Shown one piece after another: positions 51,046 through 61,282 of a stretch of 64,000 nucleotides of DNA. Origin of the DNA: Aquirufa lenticrescens (GTDB lineage Bacteria > Bacteroidota > Bacteroidia > Cytophagales > Spirosomataceae). Each line of letters begins with the position of its first letter. The first letter of the stretch is position 1. The notes beneath the pieces were generated by a model. That model saw nothing but the letters and a program-made list of their open reading frames with translations, did not search any database and was not told the origin of the DNA. The position numbers and the translations under genes are program-made. The DNA lies in contig NZ_CP049834.1 in assembly GCF_019916085.1 (NCBI RefSeq), positions 1,998,501-2,062,500 of the forward strand. The letters run 5' to 3'.

Positions 51046-51798
51046 ATGATGCACGGCAAAAAGGTGATCGCGATTATTCCGGCTCGATTCGCATCCACTC
51101 GTTTTCCTGGAAAACCCCTTGTTAATCTGGGTGGCAAACCGATGATTCAACGGACTTACGAACGAGTAAAAGCGGTAGAAGGCTTTGATCGAATTGTCAT
51201 TGCGACGGATGATCAACGTATTTTTGATGCGAGTGTAGCTTTTGGTGCAGAAGTGATGATGACAGCTGAAACGCATTTAACGGGCACAGATCGTTGTGCC
51301 GAAGTGCTGAGTCGTTTAGGTGAAACGGTCGATTATGTGGTGAATATTCAAGGAGACGAGCCTTTTATCGAGCCAGAGCAATTAAAGGAAGTGGCTGCAG
51401 GATTTTCGTCAGGCGCACCCATTTTGACCCTCATTAAAAAAATAACAGACACTGAAACACTGTTTAATACCAATACTCCTAAAGTGATTCGCGACGAAGA
51501 AGGCCACGCACTATATTTTTCGCGCCAAACCATTCCCTATTTAAGAGGGGTGGAGCCATCGGATTGGTTAAACAAACATACTTATTTCAAACACATTGGT
51601 TTGTACGCTTATCGGGCCGATATTTTGCCTGGTTTAAGTGCCTTAAAACCTACATCTTTAGAGCAGGCTGAATCCCTAGAGCAGTTGCGCTGGATCCAAA
51701 ATGGTATTCGAATTAAGGCCATCGAAACGCAATTTGAAACGATAGGAATTGATTCCCCGGAAGATCTCGAAAAAATTCAAAAAATGGGCCTCATTTAG
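51046..51798 (+). CDS. kdsB: 3-deoxy-manno-octulosonate cytidylyltransferase
   Basis: A 250-residue enzyme that activates Kdo with CTP for lipopolysaccharide. It begins VIAIIPARFASTRFPGKPLVNLGGKPMIQRTYERV, with the nucleotide-binding RFASTRFPGKP loop. VVNIQGDEPFIEP and IGLYAYRADIL, then TSLEQAESLEQLRWIQNG follow. The start is ATG 51046 (or 51049); an upstream in-frame ATG at 50935 adds 37 residues with no family similarity and lies over the divergent gene. Confidence 0.95.
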   Translation: MMHGKKVIAIIPARFASTRFPGKPLVNLGGKPMIQRTYERVKAVEGFDRIVIATDDQRIFDASVAFGAEVMMTAETHLTGTDRCAEVLSRLGETVDYVVNIQGDEPFIEPEQLKEVAAGFSSGAPILTLIKKITDTETLFNTNTPKVIRDEEGHALYFSRQTIPYLRGVEPSDWLNKHTYFKHIGLYAYRADILPGLSALKPTSLEQAESLEQLRWIQNGIRIKAIETQFETIGIDSPEDLEKIQKMGLI

Positions 51799-51810
51799 GC
51801 TGAAAAGCGG

Positions 51811-51818
51811 TATATTTG
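51811..51818 (+). promoter_or_regulatory. Candidate -7 box for the metH-metF operon
   Basis: TATATTTG is a full TAnnTTTG match 45 bp before the metH ATG. No good -33 TTTG was found at 19-21 bases. No cobalamin or SAM riboswitch could fit in this short leader. Confidence 0.45.
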
Positions 51819-51862
51819 CTAGATTTTTGGCATAAACATCTGTCAAAGATCCGATTATACTT

Positions 51863-54800
51863 ATGCAAAGACCACACATCAAAGACGTATTGCGCGAAAA
51901 GATTTTAATTCTAGACGGCGCAATGGGTTCTTTAATTCAACAATACAATTTAACGGACGCGGATTACCGCGGCGAGCGCTTCAAGAATTTTCCTCACGAA
52001 GTGAAAGGAAACAATGATTTGTTGTCCATCACGCGTCCGGATGTGATTAAAGAAATTCACGCGAAATACTTCACAGCAGGTGCGGATATCGCGGAAACGA
52101 ATACCTTCTCTGGAACTTCCATTGCGATGGCGGATTACCACATGGAGGATTTGGTCTATGAATTAAACTTCGAGTCGGCGAAAATTGCGCGTGAAGTAGC
52201 CGATGAATTTACGGCCAAAGATCCTTCGAAGCCACGTTATGTCGCTGGATCCATTGGACCGACAAACCGTACACTTTCGCTTTCTCCAGATGTAAATGAT
52301 CCGGGTTACAGGGCAGTCACTTTTGATGAATTAGTGGAAGCCTACACGGAACAAATTCGTGGTTTGGCGGATGGAGGGGCTGATTTACTATTAGTAGAAA
52401 CGATTTTCGATACTTTGAATGCAAAGGCAGCCTTGTTTGCCATCGATCAATATTTTAAGCAAAATCCATCCAAGCCTTATTTGCCGGTGATGGTCTCTGG
52501 AACGATTACGGATGCCTCAGGGCGTACCTTATCAGGCCAAACAACGGAAGCCTTCTTGACTTCGGTATCCCACATGCCTTTGCTTTCAGTCGGGTTAAAC
52601 TGCGCTTTAGGTGCGGATTTAATGCGTCCTTATGTGAAGACTTTGAACGATAAATCTCCTTTCTTAGTTTCTGCTCACCCGAATGCGGGCTTGCCGAACG
52701 AAATGGGTGAATACGATCAATCTCCCGCAGAAATGGCGGTTATCATTGATGATTTCTTAGCAAACGGATTCTTGAACATCATTGGAGGGTGTTGCGGAAC
52801 CACTCCAGCGCACATTCAAGCGATTGCGGAAGTAGCTGCGAAACACAAACCGCACGTGATTCCAGAAGAAAATGTCAATCAAAAACTATCGGGTCTTGAG
52901 CCTTTAGAGATTACGGAATTAACGAATTTCGTGAACGTAGGGGAGCGTTGCAATGTGACTGGTTCTAAGAAATTCGCACGATTAATTCGCGAAGAGAAAT
53001 TCGAAGAAGCGATTGCGGTAGCTCGTGAGCAGGTGGATGGTGGTGCGCAGATTTTGGACATCAATATGGATGAGGGGATGATTGATGGCGTGAAAATGAT
53101 GCCTCAATTTCTGAATTTATTGATGGCAGAGCCTGATATTGCACGTTTGCCGATTATGATTGACTCCTCGAAATGGGAGGTGATTGAAGCCGGTTTAAAA
53201 TGTGTGCAAGGTAAATCGGTGGTTAACTCGATCTCCTTGAAAGAAGGGGAGGAGAAATTCATCGAATCTGCGAACAAAGTGAAAATGTACGGGGCCTCAG
53301 TCGTTGTGATGGCCTTTGATGAAACGGGTCAAGCGGACTCATACGAGCGTCGGATTGAGATTTGCCAGCGTGCCTACGATATTTTAGTCGATAAAGTTGG
53401 TTTCCCGGCTCAGGATATCATTTTTGATCCTAATATTTTAACAGTTGCAACCGGAATTGAAGAGCATAATAATTATGCGGTTGATTTCATCAAGGCAACA
53501 AAATGGATTAAAGAAAACTTGCCACACGCGAAAGTGTCGGGTGGGGTTTCGAATATCTCGTTCTCTTTCCGCGGAAACGAATTAGTACGTGAGGCAATGC
53601 ATACCGTGTTCTTGTATCACGCTATTAAGGCGGGTATGGATATGGGAATCGTAAACGCCAGTCAATTAGGTGTTTATGATGATATTGATAAAACGTTACG
53701 TGATTTGTGCGAGGATGTTTTATTGAATCGCAATCCAGAATCAACAGAGAAATTAGTGGCTTATGCCGAAACAGTTAAATCTGCTGGTAAAGAATTAGTG
53801 GTCGATGATGCTTGGAGAAAAGAACCAGTAAACAAGCGTTTAGAACACGCTTTGATTAAAGGTTTAACGGAATTCATCGATGAAGATGTGGAAGAAGCGC
53901 GTCAATTAGTGGAGCGTCCGATTCAGGTAATTGAAGGTCCGCTGATGGATGGTATGAATGTGGTGGGGGACTTGTTCGGTGAAGGAAAAATGTTCTTGCC
54001 ACAGGTTGTGAAGTCAGCGCGTGTGATGAAGAAAGCAGTGGCCTATTTATTGCCTTATATTGAAGCAGAGAAGCAAGGAGGGGAGAGTTCGTCGGCTGGA
54101 AAGATCTTGATGGCGACGGTGAAAGGCGATGTGCACGATATTGGAAAGAATATTGTGGGTGTGGTTTTGGCTTGTAATAATTACGAGGTGATCGACATTG
54201 GTGTGATGGTTCCATGCGATAAGATCCTTGCTGCGGCGAAGGAGCATAATGTAGATATTATTGGTTTATCCGGTTTGATTACGCCGTCACTTGATGAAAT
54301 GGTGTATGTGGCCAAAGAAATGGAACGCCTTGGTTTCAAAGTGCCTTTATTGATTGGTGGAGCTACAACGTCTCGTATTCACACGGCGGTTAAAATAGAT
54401 CCTCACTACTCAGGACCGGTGATTCACGTATTAGATGCGTCCCGTTCCGTGCCAGTGGCAGGTCGTTTATTACAAAGTGAATTGACCTCTCAAGAAATCT
54501 TTAACGAGATTAAAACGGAATATGCTGAGTTGAGAACGGCTCACGCCGCTCGTCAGCAGGAGAAGAATTACTTATCCATCGATCAGGCTCGTGCAAAATC
54601 GAGTGGTATTGATTGGACTGGGTTTAAGTCAAAACAACCGTCTTTCTTAGGCGTGAAGTATTTCGAGGATTATTCCTTAGAAGAAATTGCGAAATACATT
54701 GACTGGACTCCGTTCTTCTCGACTTGGCAATTGTCCGGAAAATACCCGCGTATTTTCGATAACGAGGTAGTAGGAAAAGAAGCGAAGAAATTATTCGATG

Positions 54801-55621
54801 ATGCGCAGGCTTTATTGAAAGAAATTATTGCGAATAAATCGCTTCAGGCGAAGGCGGCCTTAGGATTCTTCCCAGCAAACTCGCTAGGAGATGATATTAT
54901 CTTACACGATTACGTGGAGAAGGCGTTAGAGGTTGCTTGCGAGAAGCACGGTTCGCACAAACAGGTTTCCTACGAGATTCAACACAAAGACGAATCTTCT
55001 GACAAGAGCCAGTGGTTGCACCATTTGCGTCAGCAAGGCCAAAAAGCAAGTACTCTTCCTAATCGTTGTTTAAGCGACTTTATTGCTCCATTAAACTCAG
55101 GGGAGACAGATTATATCGGTGCCTTTGCGGTGACAACGGGTCTGGGAATTGAAGCGCTGTTAGATAAATACGAAAAAGAGCACGATGACTATAATTCGAT
55201 TATGGTCAAGGCTTTAGCGGATCGTTTAGCGGAAGCTTTCGCCGAATTATTGCATGAACGTGTGCGCAAGGAGTACTGGGGATATGCGGCTGAGGAGACT
55301 CTTAGCAACGAAGACTTGATTTCTGAGAAATACGACGGTATTCGTCCGGCACCGGGTTATCCGGCTTGTCCAGATCACACGGAGAAGAAGCGTTTATTTG
55401 AATTATTGGATGCGGAGAAGCAGATCGGGATTCAATTAACGGAAAGTTATGCGATGTATCCGGCTTCTGCAGTATCTGGATTCTATTTCTCTCATCCGGA
55501 GAGTACGTATTTTGGTTTGGGTAAGATTGCCAAAGACCAAGTGACTGATTATGCGAAGCGCAAAGGAATGTCCCTAGACGACGTAGAAAGATGGTTAAGC
55601 CCCGTATTGAATTATGACTAA
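51863..55621 (+). CDS. metH: Cobalamin-dependent methionine synthase
   Basis: A 1252-residue four-module enzyme. Homocysteine module (1-330) with zinc cysteines in GGCCGT (C310, C311) and one in GLNCALG. Pterin module (about 350-620; [18 protein letters not shown]). Cobalamin cap and B12 domain (about 640-890) with [14 protein letters not shown], where H758 is the lower axial ligand. Activation domain (about 900-1250) with [16 protein letters not shown] and [13 protein letters not shown]. It makes methionine from homocysteine and methyl-THF. It overlaps metF, which supplies that methyl group, by eight bases. Confidence 0.97.
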   Translation: MQRPHIKDVLREKILILDGAMGSLIQQYNLTDADYRGERFKNFPHEVKGNNDLLSITRPDVIKEIHAKYFTAGADIAETNTFSGTSIAMADYHMEDLVYELNFESAKIAREVADEFTAKDPSKPRYVAGSIGPTNRTLSLSPDVNDPGYRAVTFDELVEAYTEQIRGLADGGADLLLVETIFDTLNAKAALFAIDQYFKQNPSKPYLPVMVSGTITDASGRTLSGQTTEAFLTSVSHMPLLSVGLNCALGADLMRPYVKTLNDKSPFLVSAHPNAGLPNEMGEYDQSPAEMAVIIDDFLANGFLNIIGGCCGTTPAHIQAIAEVAAKHKPHVIPEENVNQKLSGLEPLEITELTNFVNVGERCNVTGSKKFARLIREEKFEEAIAVAREQVDGGAQILDINMDEGMIDGVKMMPQFLNLLMAEPDIARLPIMIDSSKWEVIEAGLKCVQGKSVVNSISLKEGEEKFIESANKVKMYGASVVVMAFDETGQADSYERRIEICQRAYDILVDKVGFPAQDIIFDPNILTVATGIEEHNNYAVDFIKATKWIKENLPHAKVSGGVSNISFSFRGNELVREAMHTVFLYHAIKAGMDMGIVNASQLGVYDDIDKTLRDLCEDVLLNRNPESTEKLVAYAETVKSAGKELVVDDAWRKEPVNKRLEHALIKGLTEFIDEDVEEARQLVERPIQVIEGPLMDGMNVVGDLFGEGKMFLPQVVKSARVMKKAVAYLLPYIEAEKQGGESSSAGKILMATVKGDVHDIGKNIVGVVLACNNYEVIDIGVMVPCDKILAAAKEHNVDIIGLSGLITPSLDEMVYVAKEMERLGFKVPLLIGGATTSRIHTAVKIDPHYSGPVIHVLDASRSVPVAGRLLQSELTSQEIFNEIKTEYAELRTAHAARQQEKNYLSIDQARAKSSGIDWTGFKSKQPSFLGVKYFEDYSLEEIAKYIDWTPFFSTWQLSGKYPRIFDNEVVGKEAKKLFDDAQALLKEIIANKSLQAKAALGFFPANSLGDDIILHDYVEKALEVACEKHGSHKQVSYEIQHKDESSDKSQWLHHLRQQGQKASTLPNRCLSDFIAPLNSGETDYIGAFAVTTGLGIEALLDKYEKEHDDYNSIMVKALADRLAEAFAELLHERVRKEYWGYAAEETLSNEDLISEKYDGIRPAPGYPACPDHTEKKRLFELLDAEKQIGIQLTESYAMYPASAVSGFYFSHPESTYFGLGKIAKDQVTDYAKRKGMSLDDVERWLSPVLNYD

Positions 55622-56567
55622 GATTACTAAATACTTTGAGGAAGCGGCGGGAAAAACACTTTTCTCGATCGAGATTATTCCACCGATGAAAGGCCAACAT
55701 TTGGGCGAATTAATGTCGCACATTGAGCCTTTGATGGAGTTCAAGCCACCGTTTATCGAGGTGACGTATCACCGCGAGGAATATGTAGAGAAAATGATTG
55801 ATGGAGTATCGAAACGTATTCCTATTCGCAAGCGTCCTGGAACCTTAGGTATCTGTGCGTCTATCATGCAGCGTTTTCAAATCGAAGCAGTTCCTCATGT
55901 AATTTGTGGCGGATTTACCAAAGAAGAAACGGAAGATTTCCTCATCGATTTGCACTATTTAGGTATTGAGAATGCCCTTTTATTACGAGGTGATCAAGAA
56001 AAAGGCGAAGCTCATTTCATTCCTAAACCAGGCGGTCACGCCTATGCGAATGAATTAGTGGAGCAAGTGGCGGCCATGAATCAGGGTATTTTATTGCACG
56101 AAGAAACAGAATCTCTTCCTACGAATTTCTGTATTGGCGTTGCTGGTTATCCGGAGAAACACATTGATGCCGTTTCCTTTGATCAGGATTTACGTTATTT
56201 GAAGCAAAAGGTGGATGCTGGGGCAGATTACATCGTGACGCAGATGTTTTTTGATAATGCAAAGTATTTTGATTTCGTCAAGAAATGCCGCGAAATGGGC
56301 ATCAACGTACCCATCATTCCAGGTTTGAAGCCTTTAGCAACAGAACGTCAATTAGACATATTGCCGGAGATTTTCCATTTAGAGATTCCTACTGAATTTG
56401 TTTCTGAAGCACGAAAATGTGCCAATAATGTAGCTATTAAGCAATTAGGCATTGAATGGGCGGTGCAACAAGGGAAAGAGTTGATCCAAGCTGGTGTGCC
56501 TGCTTTGCATTTCTATACGATGAGTAAATCCGATAGCGTGCGTGCTATTGCAGAAAAATTATTCTAA
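55614..56567 (+). CDS. metF: Methylenetetrahydrofolate reductase
   Basis: A 317-residue flavin TIM-barrel enzyme reducing 5,10-methylene-THF to 5-methyl-THF. Visible are [22 protein letters not shown], the [12 protein letters not shown] block, [26 protein letters not shown] and [11 protein letters not shown]. It overlaps metH by eight bases and the CoA-binding gene by one (TAATG). These overlaps make a clear methionine operon. Confidence 0.96.
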   Translation: MTKITKYFEEAAGKTLFSIEIIPPMKGQHLGELMSHIEPLMEFKPPFIEVTYHREEYVEKMIDGVSKRIPIRKRPGTLGICASIMQRFQIEAVPHVICGGFTKEETEDFLIDLHYLGIENALLLRGDQEKGEAHFIPKPGGHAYANELVEQVAAMNQGILLHEETESLPTNFCIGVAGYPEKHIDAVSFDQDLRYLKQKVDAGADYIVTQMFFDNAKYFDFVKKCREMGINVPIIPGLKPLATERQLDILPEIFHLEIPTEFVSEARKCANNVAIKQLGIEWAVQQGKELIQAGVPALHFYTMSKSDSVRAIAEKLF

Positions 56568-56923
56568 TGAAAGTCTTAGTTTATGGTGCGAGTACAAACC
56601 CAAGTCGATATGCCTATATCGCTACGGAATTGCTTTTGCAGCATGGACACGAGGTCTCTTTAGTAGGAATTAAAAAGGGGGAGGTTTTGGGCTTAACCAT
56701 TCAGCAGAATCAACCTTTGCTGGAAGAAATCGATACGGTTACACTTTATGTGGGTCCTGCGAATCAAGACGGATTAATTGATTATTTAGAATCAATTAAC
56801 CCTAGAAGGGTAATTTTTAATCCAGGCACAGAAAATCCTGAGCTAGAAAGGGCATTAGAAAAAGTGGGAATTCAAACAGAAGAGGCCTGCACGCTAGTTT
56901 TATTGCATACAGGCCAGTTTTAA
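56567..56923 (+). CDS. CoA-binding domain protein (YccU-like)
   Basis: A 118-residue Rossmann-like CoA-binding protein: VLVYGASTNPSRYAYIATELLLQHGHEVSLVGIKKGEVLG, then VTLYVGPANQDGLIDYL and VIFNPGTENPELERALEKVGIQTEEACTLVLL. Stand-alone members are common, with no assigned reaction. It is coupled to metF by TAATG and ends four bases before the convergent purS stop. Confidence 0.9.
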   Translation: MKVLVYGASTNPSRYAYIATELLLQHGHEVSLVGIKKGEVLGLTIQQNQPLLEEIDTVTLYVGPANQDGLIDYLESINPRRVIFNPGTENPELERALEKVGIQTEEACTLVLLHTGQF

Positions 56924-56927
56924 GATC

Positions 56928-57179
56928 TTATTGAGCTGTTAACGTAAACTCAAATTCTTCCATAATCAAGTTCGCTAGCAATTTCTTGCAAGCGTTAGTT
57001 ACCACCTCATTTGCTTCAGCTTCAGAAGCTGCATCCACCGTTAATGTGATGTGCTTGCCGATACGAACGCCTGCCACTTGGTTAATACCTAAGTTTTGTA
57101 AGCCAATAAGTACCGCTTTTCCCTGAGGATCAAGGATTTCTTTTTGAGGCATTACGTTGATTTCAGCTAAGAATTTCAT
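56928..57179 (-). CDS. purS: Phosphoribosylformylglycinamidine synthase subunit PurS
   Basis: An 83-residue protein matching PurS: FLAEINVMPQKEILDPQGKAVLIGLQNLGI and VRIGKHITLTVDAASEAEANEVVTNACKKLLANLIMEEFEF. PurS bridges PurQ and PurL in the step making FGAM. The expected purQ and purL partners are not adjacent; instead pssA lies upstream, coupled by TAATG. Confidence 0.93.
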   Translation of the reverse strand: MKFLAEINVMPQKEILDPQGKAVLIGLQNLGINQVAGVRIGKHITLTVDAASEAEANEVVTNACKKLLANLIMEEFEFTLTAQ

Positions 57180-57892
57180 TATTTGTTTGGATTTAAAAGG
57201 AAAATAAGGCCGGAAAGAAGGATGTATGCGATCACTAAAACCGGAATTGCTGCAAATTTAAGCATAACAAGGGCAGCAATGCAAAAAATAAGGAAAATGA
57301 ATTTTACTTGATTGCTTTTCCAATCCCAGGTCTTGAATTTAAAAGCGAGTAAAGGCAATTCACAGACCAAAAGATAACTCATCACCACCGCATAAATTAA
57401 CAGGCCTTTGAAGTGTAGAATATAGGCGCTGTATTCCGGCTGAAAATGAATAATTAGTGGTAAGGAAGCAATTAATAAACCATTTGCCGGGGTAGGAACA
57501 CCGATAAACTGATCACTTTGGCGCGTATCAATATTGAATTTAGCCAAACGATAGGCAGACATCAAAACCAAAGCAAACACCAGGAATGGTTTGTAGAATC
57601 CAAATAGACCTACCGTGCATTGCGTTCCGCAGCTTTTCTCTACTAAAGAAAATAGAATAAAGGCAGGTAAAACCCCAAAAGAGACCATGTCCGCCAAAGA
57701 ATCCAACTCTTTACCTAGATCAGAATAAGCTTGTAAGGCGCGCGCTAAAAATCCATCGAAGAAGTCGCAGACAAGGGAAATGAACATACAATAGGAGGCG
57801 CTCACTAAATCGCCTTGCATCACGAACCAAAGTCCAATGCAACCCGCTAATAAATTACCTAGAGTTAATAAGTTAGGGATTTCTTTTTTCAT
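57179..57892 (-). CDS. pssA: CDP-diacylglycerol-serine O-phosphatidyltransferase
   Basis: A 237-residue inner-membrane enzyme with about seven helices. The CDP-alcohol phosphotransferase motif DFFDGFLARALQAYSDLGKELDSLAD (D-x2-D-G-x2-A-R-x8-G-x3-D-x3-D) is intact. It makes phosphatidylserine, precursor of phosphatidylethanolamine. It overlaps the MBL hydrolase gene by ATGA and purS by TAATG. Confidence 0.94.
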   Translation of the reverse strand: MKKEIPNLLTLGNLLAGCIGLWFVMQGDLVSASYCMFISLVCDFFDGFLARALQAYSDLGKELDSLADMVSFGVLPAFILFSLVEKSCGTQCTVGLFGFYKPFLVFALVLMSAYRLAKFNIDTRQSDQFIGVPTPANGLLIASLPLIIHFQPEYSAYILHFKGLLIYAVVMSYLLVCELPLLAFKFKTWDWKSNQVKFIFLIFCIAALVMLKFAAIPVLVIAYILLSGLIFLLNPNK

Positions 57893-58530
57893 GCTTTTAC
57901 GTATGGATTGGATACTTTCTCCTCTCCGATGGTAGTGCTTCCTCCATGTCCAGGATACACAATCGTCGAATCAGGTAAAGTATATAATTGCGTTTGAATA
58001 CTATGTACTAAATGAGCGTGATTACACAAAGGGAAGTCCGTTCTGCCTACACTGCGTCTAAACAACACATCCCCATCAAACAAAAGACCCTCTTTTTCAA
58101 AATACAAAGCCACATGGCCTGGAGCGTGCCCAGGTACAAACAAGATTTTGATTTCCATTTCACCAATGTTTAATACTTGGTTTTCCTCGTACCAAACATC
58201 GACTTCAGAGGGTTGGTAGTGCGGGAAACCATACACTTGTGCCCGATTCGCCGCATCTCTTAAAAGTGGCTCATCTTTTGGGTGTAGGTAAAAAGGAATC
58301 TTGAATTCTTGTCGAAAATATTCTACACCTAGCACGTGATCGATATGTGCATGGGTATTTAAGATGTGGGTTAAGGTGATGTTTTTCTCCTCGATGAAGG
58401 CTTTTAATGTTTGACGCTCTTCGTAGGTATAACAGCCTGGATCTACGATAATGCCTATTCCTTGGGAATCCCAAATGATATAGGTGTTTTCTTGAAACGG
58501 ATTTAACGTGAAGGCTTGGTGAAAGATCAT
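57889..58530 (-). CDS. MBL-fold metallo-hydrolase
   Basis: A 213-residue metallo-beta-lactamase-fold enzyme with NTHAHIDHVLG (HxHxDH), a later His in VPGHAPGHVALYF, and Asp in LFDGDVLFRRSVGRTDFP, followed by VYPGHGGSTTIGEEK. The pattern is that of glyoxalase-II-like thioesterases, but the substrate is not clear. It overlaps pssA by four bases and lies two bases after the RsmI-like gene. Confidence 0.92.
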   Translation of the reverse strand: MIFHQAFTLNPFQENTYIIWDSQGIGIIVDPGCYTYEERQTLKAFIEEKNITLTHILNTHAHIDHVLGVEYFRQEFKIPFYLHPKDEPLLRDAANRAQVYGFPHYQPSEVDVWYEENQVLNIGEMEIKILFVPGHAPGHVALYFEKEGLLFDGDVLFRRSVGRTDFPLCNHAHLVHSIQTQLYTLPDSTIVYPGHGGSTTIGEEKVSNPYVKA

Positions 58531-58532
58531 AT

Positions 58533-59231
58533 TTATTTACCTAAAAGAAAGATACAAGGTTTTTTATGTAAATCAGGCTGTGCTTTGGCCCAATCGCTTG
58601 CCTTTTTTGTTTGAACAAAGCCGGTGGGTGCGGTGATGTCACACGCAATGCAAATGAAGGAATCAGGCGCACATTGTGCGATCAGATCTTGAAGAAGGGA
58701 ATTGTTTCGGTAGGGAGTTTCAATAAAGATTTGAGTCTGACCCCATTTGTCCACATCTCTATCTAATTGCTCTATTTTGCGAATGCGCGCGGCTTTGTCG
58801 ATAGGAAGATAGCCAATGAAGGCAAAGCTTTGGCCAGAAAAACCAGATCCCATTAAACCTAAAAGGATGGAAGAAGGACCTACTAAAGGAATTACTTCAA
58901 TGTTTTGTTGCTGTGCAATCGAAACGGCTAAGGCACCCGGATCCGCCACCCCAGGGCAACCTGCTTCTGAAATAACACCGATGTATTCGACTGAACTATG
59001 TTTTTTGTAGAAATCAGTGACTGTTTTGGGTTGGGTATCTTTGTCTAATACCTCAAAAACCAAACTATCTATCTGAATCCCCAGTTTCAATTCACTAATG
59101 AATCGCCTCGCCGTGCGTACATTTTCGACTAAAAAATGCGTCGTCTGCTGAAGAGCCGCTAAGATTTGAGGGCTTAGGACTTCGGAGGAAGTATTTTCAG
59201 CAATCGGGCAGGGAATGAGAAAAATTTTCAT
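58533..59231 (-). CDS. RsmI-like SAM-dependent (tetrapyrrole-type) methyltransferase
   Basis: A 232-residue protein of the tetrapyrrole methylase superfamily. EYIGVISEAGCPGVADPGALAV and VIPLVGPSSILLGLMGSGFSGQSFAFIGYLP match the RsmI pattern (2'-O-methylation of C1402 in 16S rRNA), with the diverged EAGCPGVADPG form of a short Bacteroidota subgroup, so the target might differ. The start is ATG 59229-59231 (MKIFLIPCPI), overlapping the hydrolase stop as ATGA. Confidence 0.85.
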   Translation of the reverse strand: MKIFLIPCPIAENTSSEVLSPQILAALQQTTHFLVENVRTARRFISELKLGIQIDSLVFEVLDKDTQPKTVTDFYKKHSSVEYIGVISEAGCPGVADPGALAVSIAQQQNIEVIPLVGPSSILLGLMGSGFSGQSFAFIGYLPIDKAARIRKIEQLDRDVDKWGQTQIFIETPYRNNSLLQDLIAQCAPDSFICIACDITAPTGFVQTKKASDWAKAQPDLHKKPCIFLLGK

Positions 59232-59989
59232 AAATATGATTGAAGCGCCTGTAGAAATAGCTCCGGTTGATCCGCTTGCACCCAATGGCCCGCCCCAGGA
59301 ATCTCCACTACTTCAAAATTAGGGAAAATTTCCGCAATGTATCGTTCGTCTTCCGGTTGAATGTAATGGGAATCAGCTCCTTTAATGAATAACGTTTCGG
59401 TATTCGAGGTAGCAGGAACGAATAATTCATGGCCCACCACATCAATGTTTTTGGTGATTACTTTCAGATTAATTCGCCACGCAAATTGCTGCTCCGCGTT
59501 CCGGTAAAGGTTTTTTAGCAGGAATTGACGCACGCCTTCTTTTTCTTCAAAGCGTTTCAAATGCTCATTGGCCGCTTGACGACTTTCTAGTGTTGTTAAA
59601 TCTAGGCTGTTTAATCCTTCCAAAATGTGCGTATGGTGTACCGGATAGAATTTTGGCGCGATATCGACAATCATGATTCGAGAAGCGATACCCGGATGTA
59701 ATAAATCAAACTGCATGACCACCTTGCCTCCCATACTGTGGCCTATTAAAATAGGATTTTCTAATTGATGTTCTTGTATGAAATCCAATAGATCAGCCGC
59801 CATCACCTCGTAATTGAATTCGTCTCCCCAGGGCGATTGTCCGTGGTTTCTTTGGTCTACTAAAAATACGCGGTGATTTTCAGAGATCGCTTTTCCAAAA
59901 CCCAACCAATTATCAGAGGTCCCAAAAATGCCGTGTAGAATAATAACCGGCGTGCCCGATTCTCCAAGTGCGCGATAGAATAATTTCAT
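59228..59989 (-). CDS. Alpha/beta hydrolase (YbfF-like esterase)
   Basis: A 253-residue hydrolase. The oxyanion region is VIILHGIFGTSDNW, the nucleophile elbow GHSMGGKV (Ser at about 97), a late acid in FIKGADSHYI, and the catalytic His in PGAGHWVQADQPELF. The sequence resembles the YbfF/acyl-CoA esterase group. It overlaps selD by one base (TAATG) and the RsmI-like gene by four. Confidence 0.9.
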   Translation of the reverse strand: MKLFYRALGESGTPVIILHGIFGTSDNWLGFGKAISENHRVFLVDQRNHGQSPWGDEFNYEVMAADLLDFIQEHQLENPILIGHSMGGKVVMQFDLLHPGIASRIMIVDIAPKFYPVHHTHILEGLNSLDLTTLESRQAANEHLKRFEEKEGVRQFLLKNLYRNAEQQFAWRINLKVITKNIDVVGHELFVPATSNTETLFIKGADSHYIQPEDERYIAEIFPNFEVVEIPGAGHWVQADQPELFLQALQSYL

Positions 59990-61026
59990 TAGGCTAAGTA
60001 AATGGCTTTTTCTTTGCGTTCCGTTAATTCCCCAATCGGACTTAATTCAAATCCATTCTCCAGTGCGAATGCTTCGAATGCAGCCGTATGTTCCGCTTCT
60101 ACAGCGATTAGTAATCCACCGGAAGTCTGTGGGTCAGCCCCAATATAGCGTTGTCGCTCAGAAATCTCCTCACTGATACGTTCGCCATAGCTCGCCAAGT
60201 TACGTGCTGTTCCACCTGGGAAGCACTTTTGGTCTAAATAATGATCTATATTAGGTAGCAATGGTAAGTTTTCGAACGCAATTTTAGCGCTCAAGCCTGA
60301 TCCATCTGCCATTTCTACTAAATGTCCGAACAAGCCAAAACCAGTCACATCCGTTAGGGATTTCACATAATTCAAAGGTCCTAACTTCTCCCCAAATGAA
60401 TTTAATGTACTCATCTGCTTCACCGCACGCGCTAAATCGCCAGGACTAACAATGCCGCGTTTTTGACCCGTAGATAAAATACCCACGCCCAATGGCTTTG
60501 TTAGGTATAACATACAGCCTTTCGTGGCTGTATCATTCTGTTTTAAGTTTTCTTTCCGCACCTTTCCAGTAACTGCTAGTCCAAAAATAGGCTCAGGAGA
60601 ATCAATCGAGTGGCCTCCTGCTAATGGAATTCCAGCTTCTGCACAAGCCGCGCGTCCACCTTCTAATACTTGCGCTGCAATTTCAGGTGCTAATTTATCG
60701 ATGGGCCATCCTAAGATTGCGATAGCCATCAACGGACTTCCACCCATCGCATAGATATCAGAAATAGCATTTGTCGCCGCAATTTTCCCAAAATCAAACG
60801 GATCGTCGACGATGGGCATAAAGAAATCGGTCGTTGAAATAACTGCTTCGCCATTCTGCCAATCAAAGACAGCCGCATCATCTCGGCTCTCATTTCCGAC
60901 TAATAATAGGGGATGAGAGGCCTTTGGTTTGTCTGATTTAAGGATTTGGTCCAAAATCTGTGGGGATATTTTACATCCACAGCCTGCACCGTGGCTAAAG
61001 GAAGTTAATTTGATTTGTTCTGACAT
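59989..61026 (-). CDS. selD: Selenide, water dikinase
   Basis: A 345-residue enzyme that makes selenophosphate from selenide and ATP. The glycine/cysteine loop AGCGCKI gives C16, C18 and K19, matching the catalytic Cys/Lys of E. coli SelD. Further blocks are DDAAVF and [21 protein letters not shown]. No selenocysteine machinery (selA, selB, tRNA-Sec) or mnmH gene lies in the window, so the product's use here (2-selenouridine or a Se cofactor) is unknown. It heads the five-gene run down to pssA. Confidence 0.95.
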   Translation of the reverse strand: MSEQIKLTSFSHGAGCGCKISPQILDQILKSDKPKASHPLLLVGNESRDDAAVFDWQNGEAVISTTDFFMPIVDDPFDFGKIAATNAISDIYAMGGSPLMAIAILGWPIDKLAPEIAAQVLEGGRAACAEAGIPLAGGHSIDSPEPIFGLAVTGKVRKENLKQNDTATKGCMLYLTKPLGVGILSTGQKRGIVSPGDLARAVKQMSTLNSFGEKLGPLNYVKSLTDVTGFGLFGHLVEMADGSGLSAKIAFENLPLLPNIDHYLDQKCFPGGTARNLASYGERISEEISERQRYIGADPQTSGGLLIAVEAEHTAAFEAFALENGFELSPIGELTERKEKAIYLA

Positions 61027-61043
61027 CTGAAATAATTAGGCTA

Positions 61044-61051
61044 CAAAATTA
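61044..61051 (-). promoter_or_regulatory. Candidate -7 box for the selD operon
   Basis: On the minus strand TAATTTTG, a full TAnnTTTG match 18 bp upstream of the selD ATG. An AT-rich stretch lies at the -33 distance. Confidence 0.5.
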
Positions 61052-61282
61052 TTCTTTAAATAATTAAAAATTAAGATTCTGTTAAATAAATGCTGATTAT
61101 AGGACTATAAGAGGCTGCGTCTGTTAGGATATTGCAGGTTTTTTAAAGATTAGTCCTAAATATCAGCTAATTACCCCTTTTTATGCTAAAATACTTTTTT
61201 GAGATATTTTGGAGTATTTGATTTTTCTAGTTTATTTTGTGTTATCATTTCTCAAATTATTATATAACTAAATTCCAAATTT
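61052..61282. other. AT-rich intergenic region before the TonB receptor
   Basis: Apart from the selD promoter box there is a possible receptor promoter (TTTG, then 20 bases, then TTATTTTG, about 61207-61240). No repeat or RNA fold was recognised. The spacing to the ATG (61283) leaves an mRNA leader of about 35-40 nt. Confidence 0.4.

Noticed and set aside
51799-51862. Cobalamin or SAM riboswitch before metH
   Set aside because: The gap is only 64 bp and shows no conserved riboswitch elements.
59989-61026. Selenocysteine-containing protein in the window
   Set aside because: No gene here shows an in-frame TGA within a conserved domain, and SelD carries Cys at the active site.
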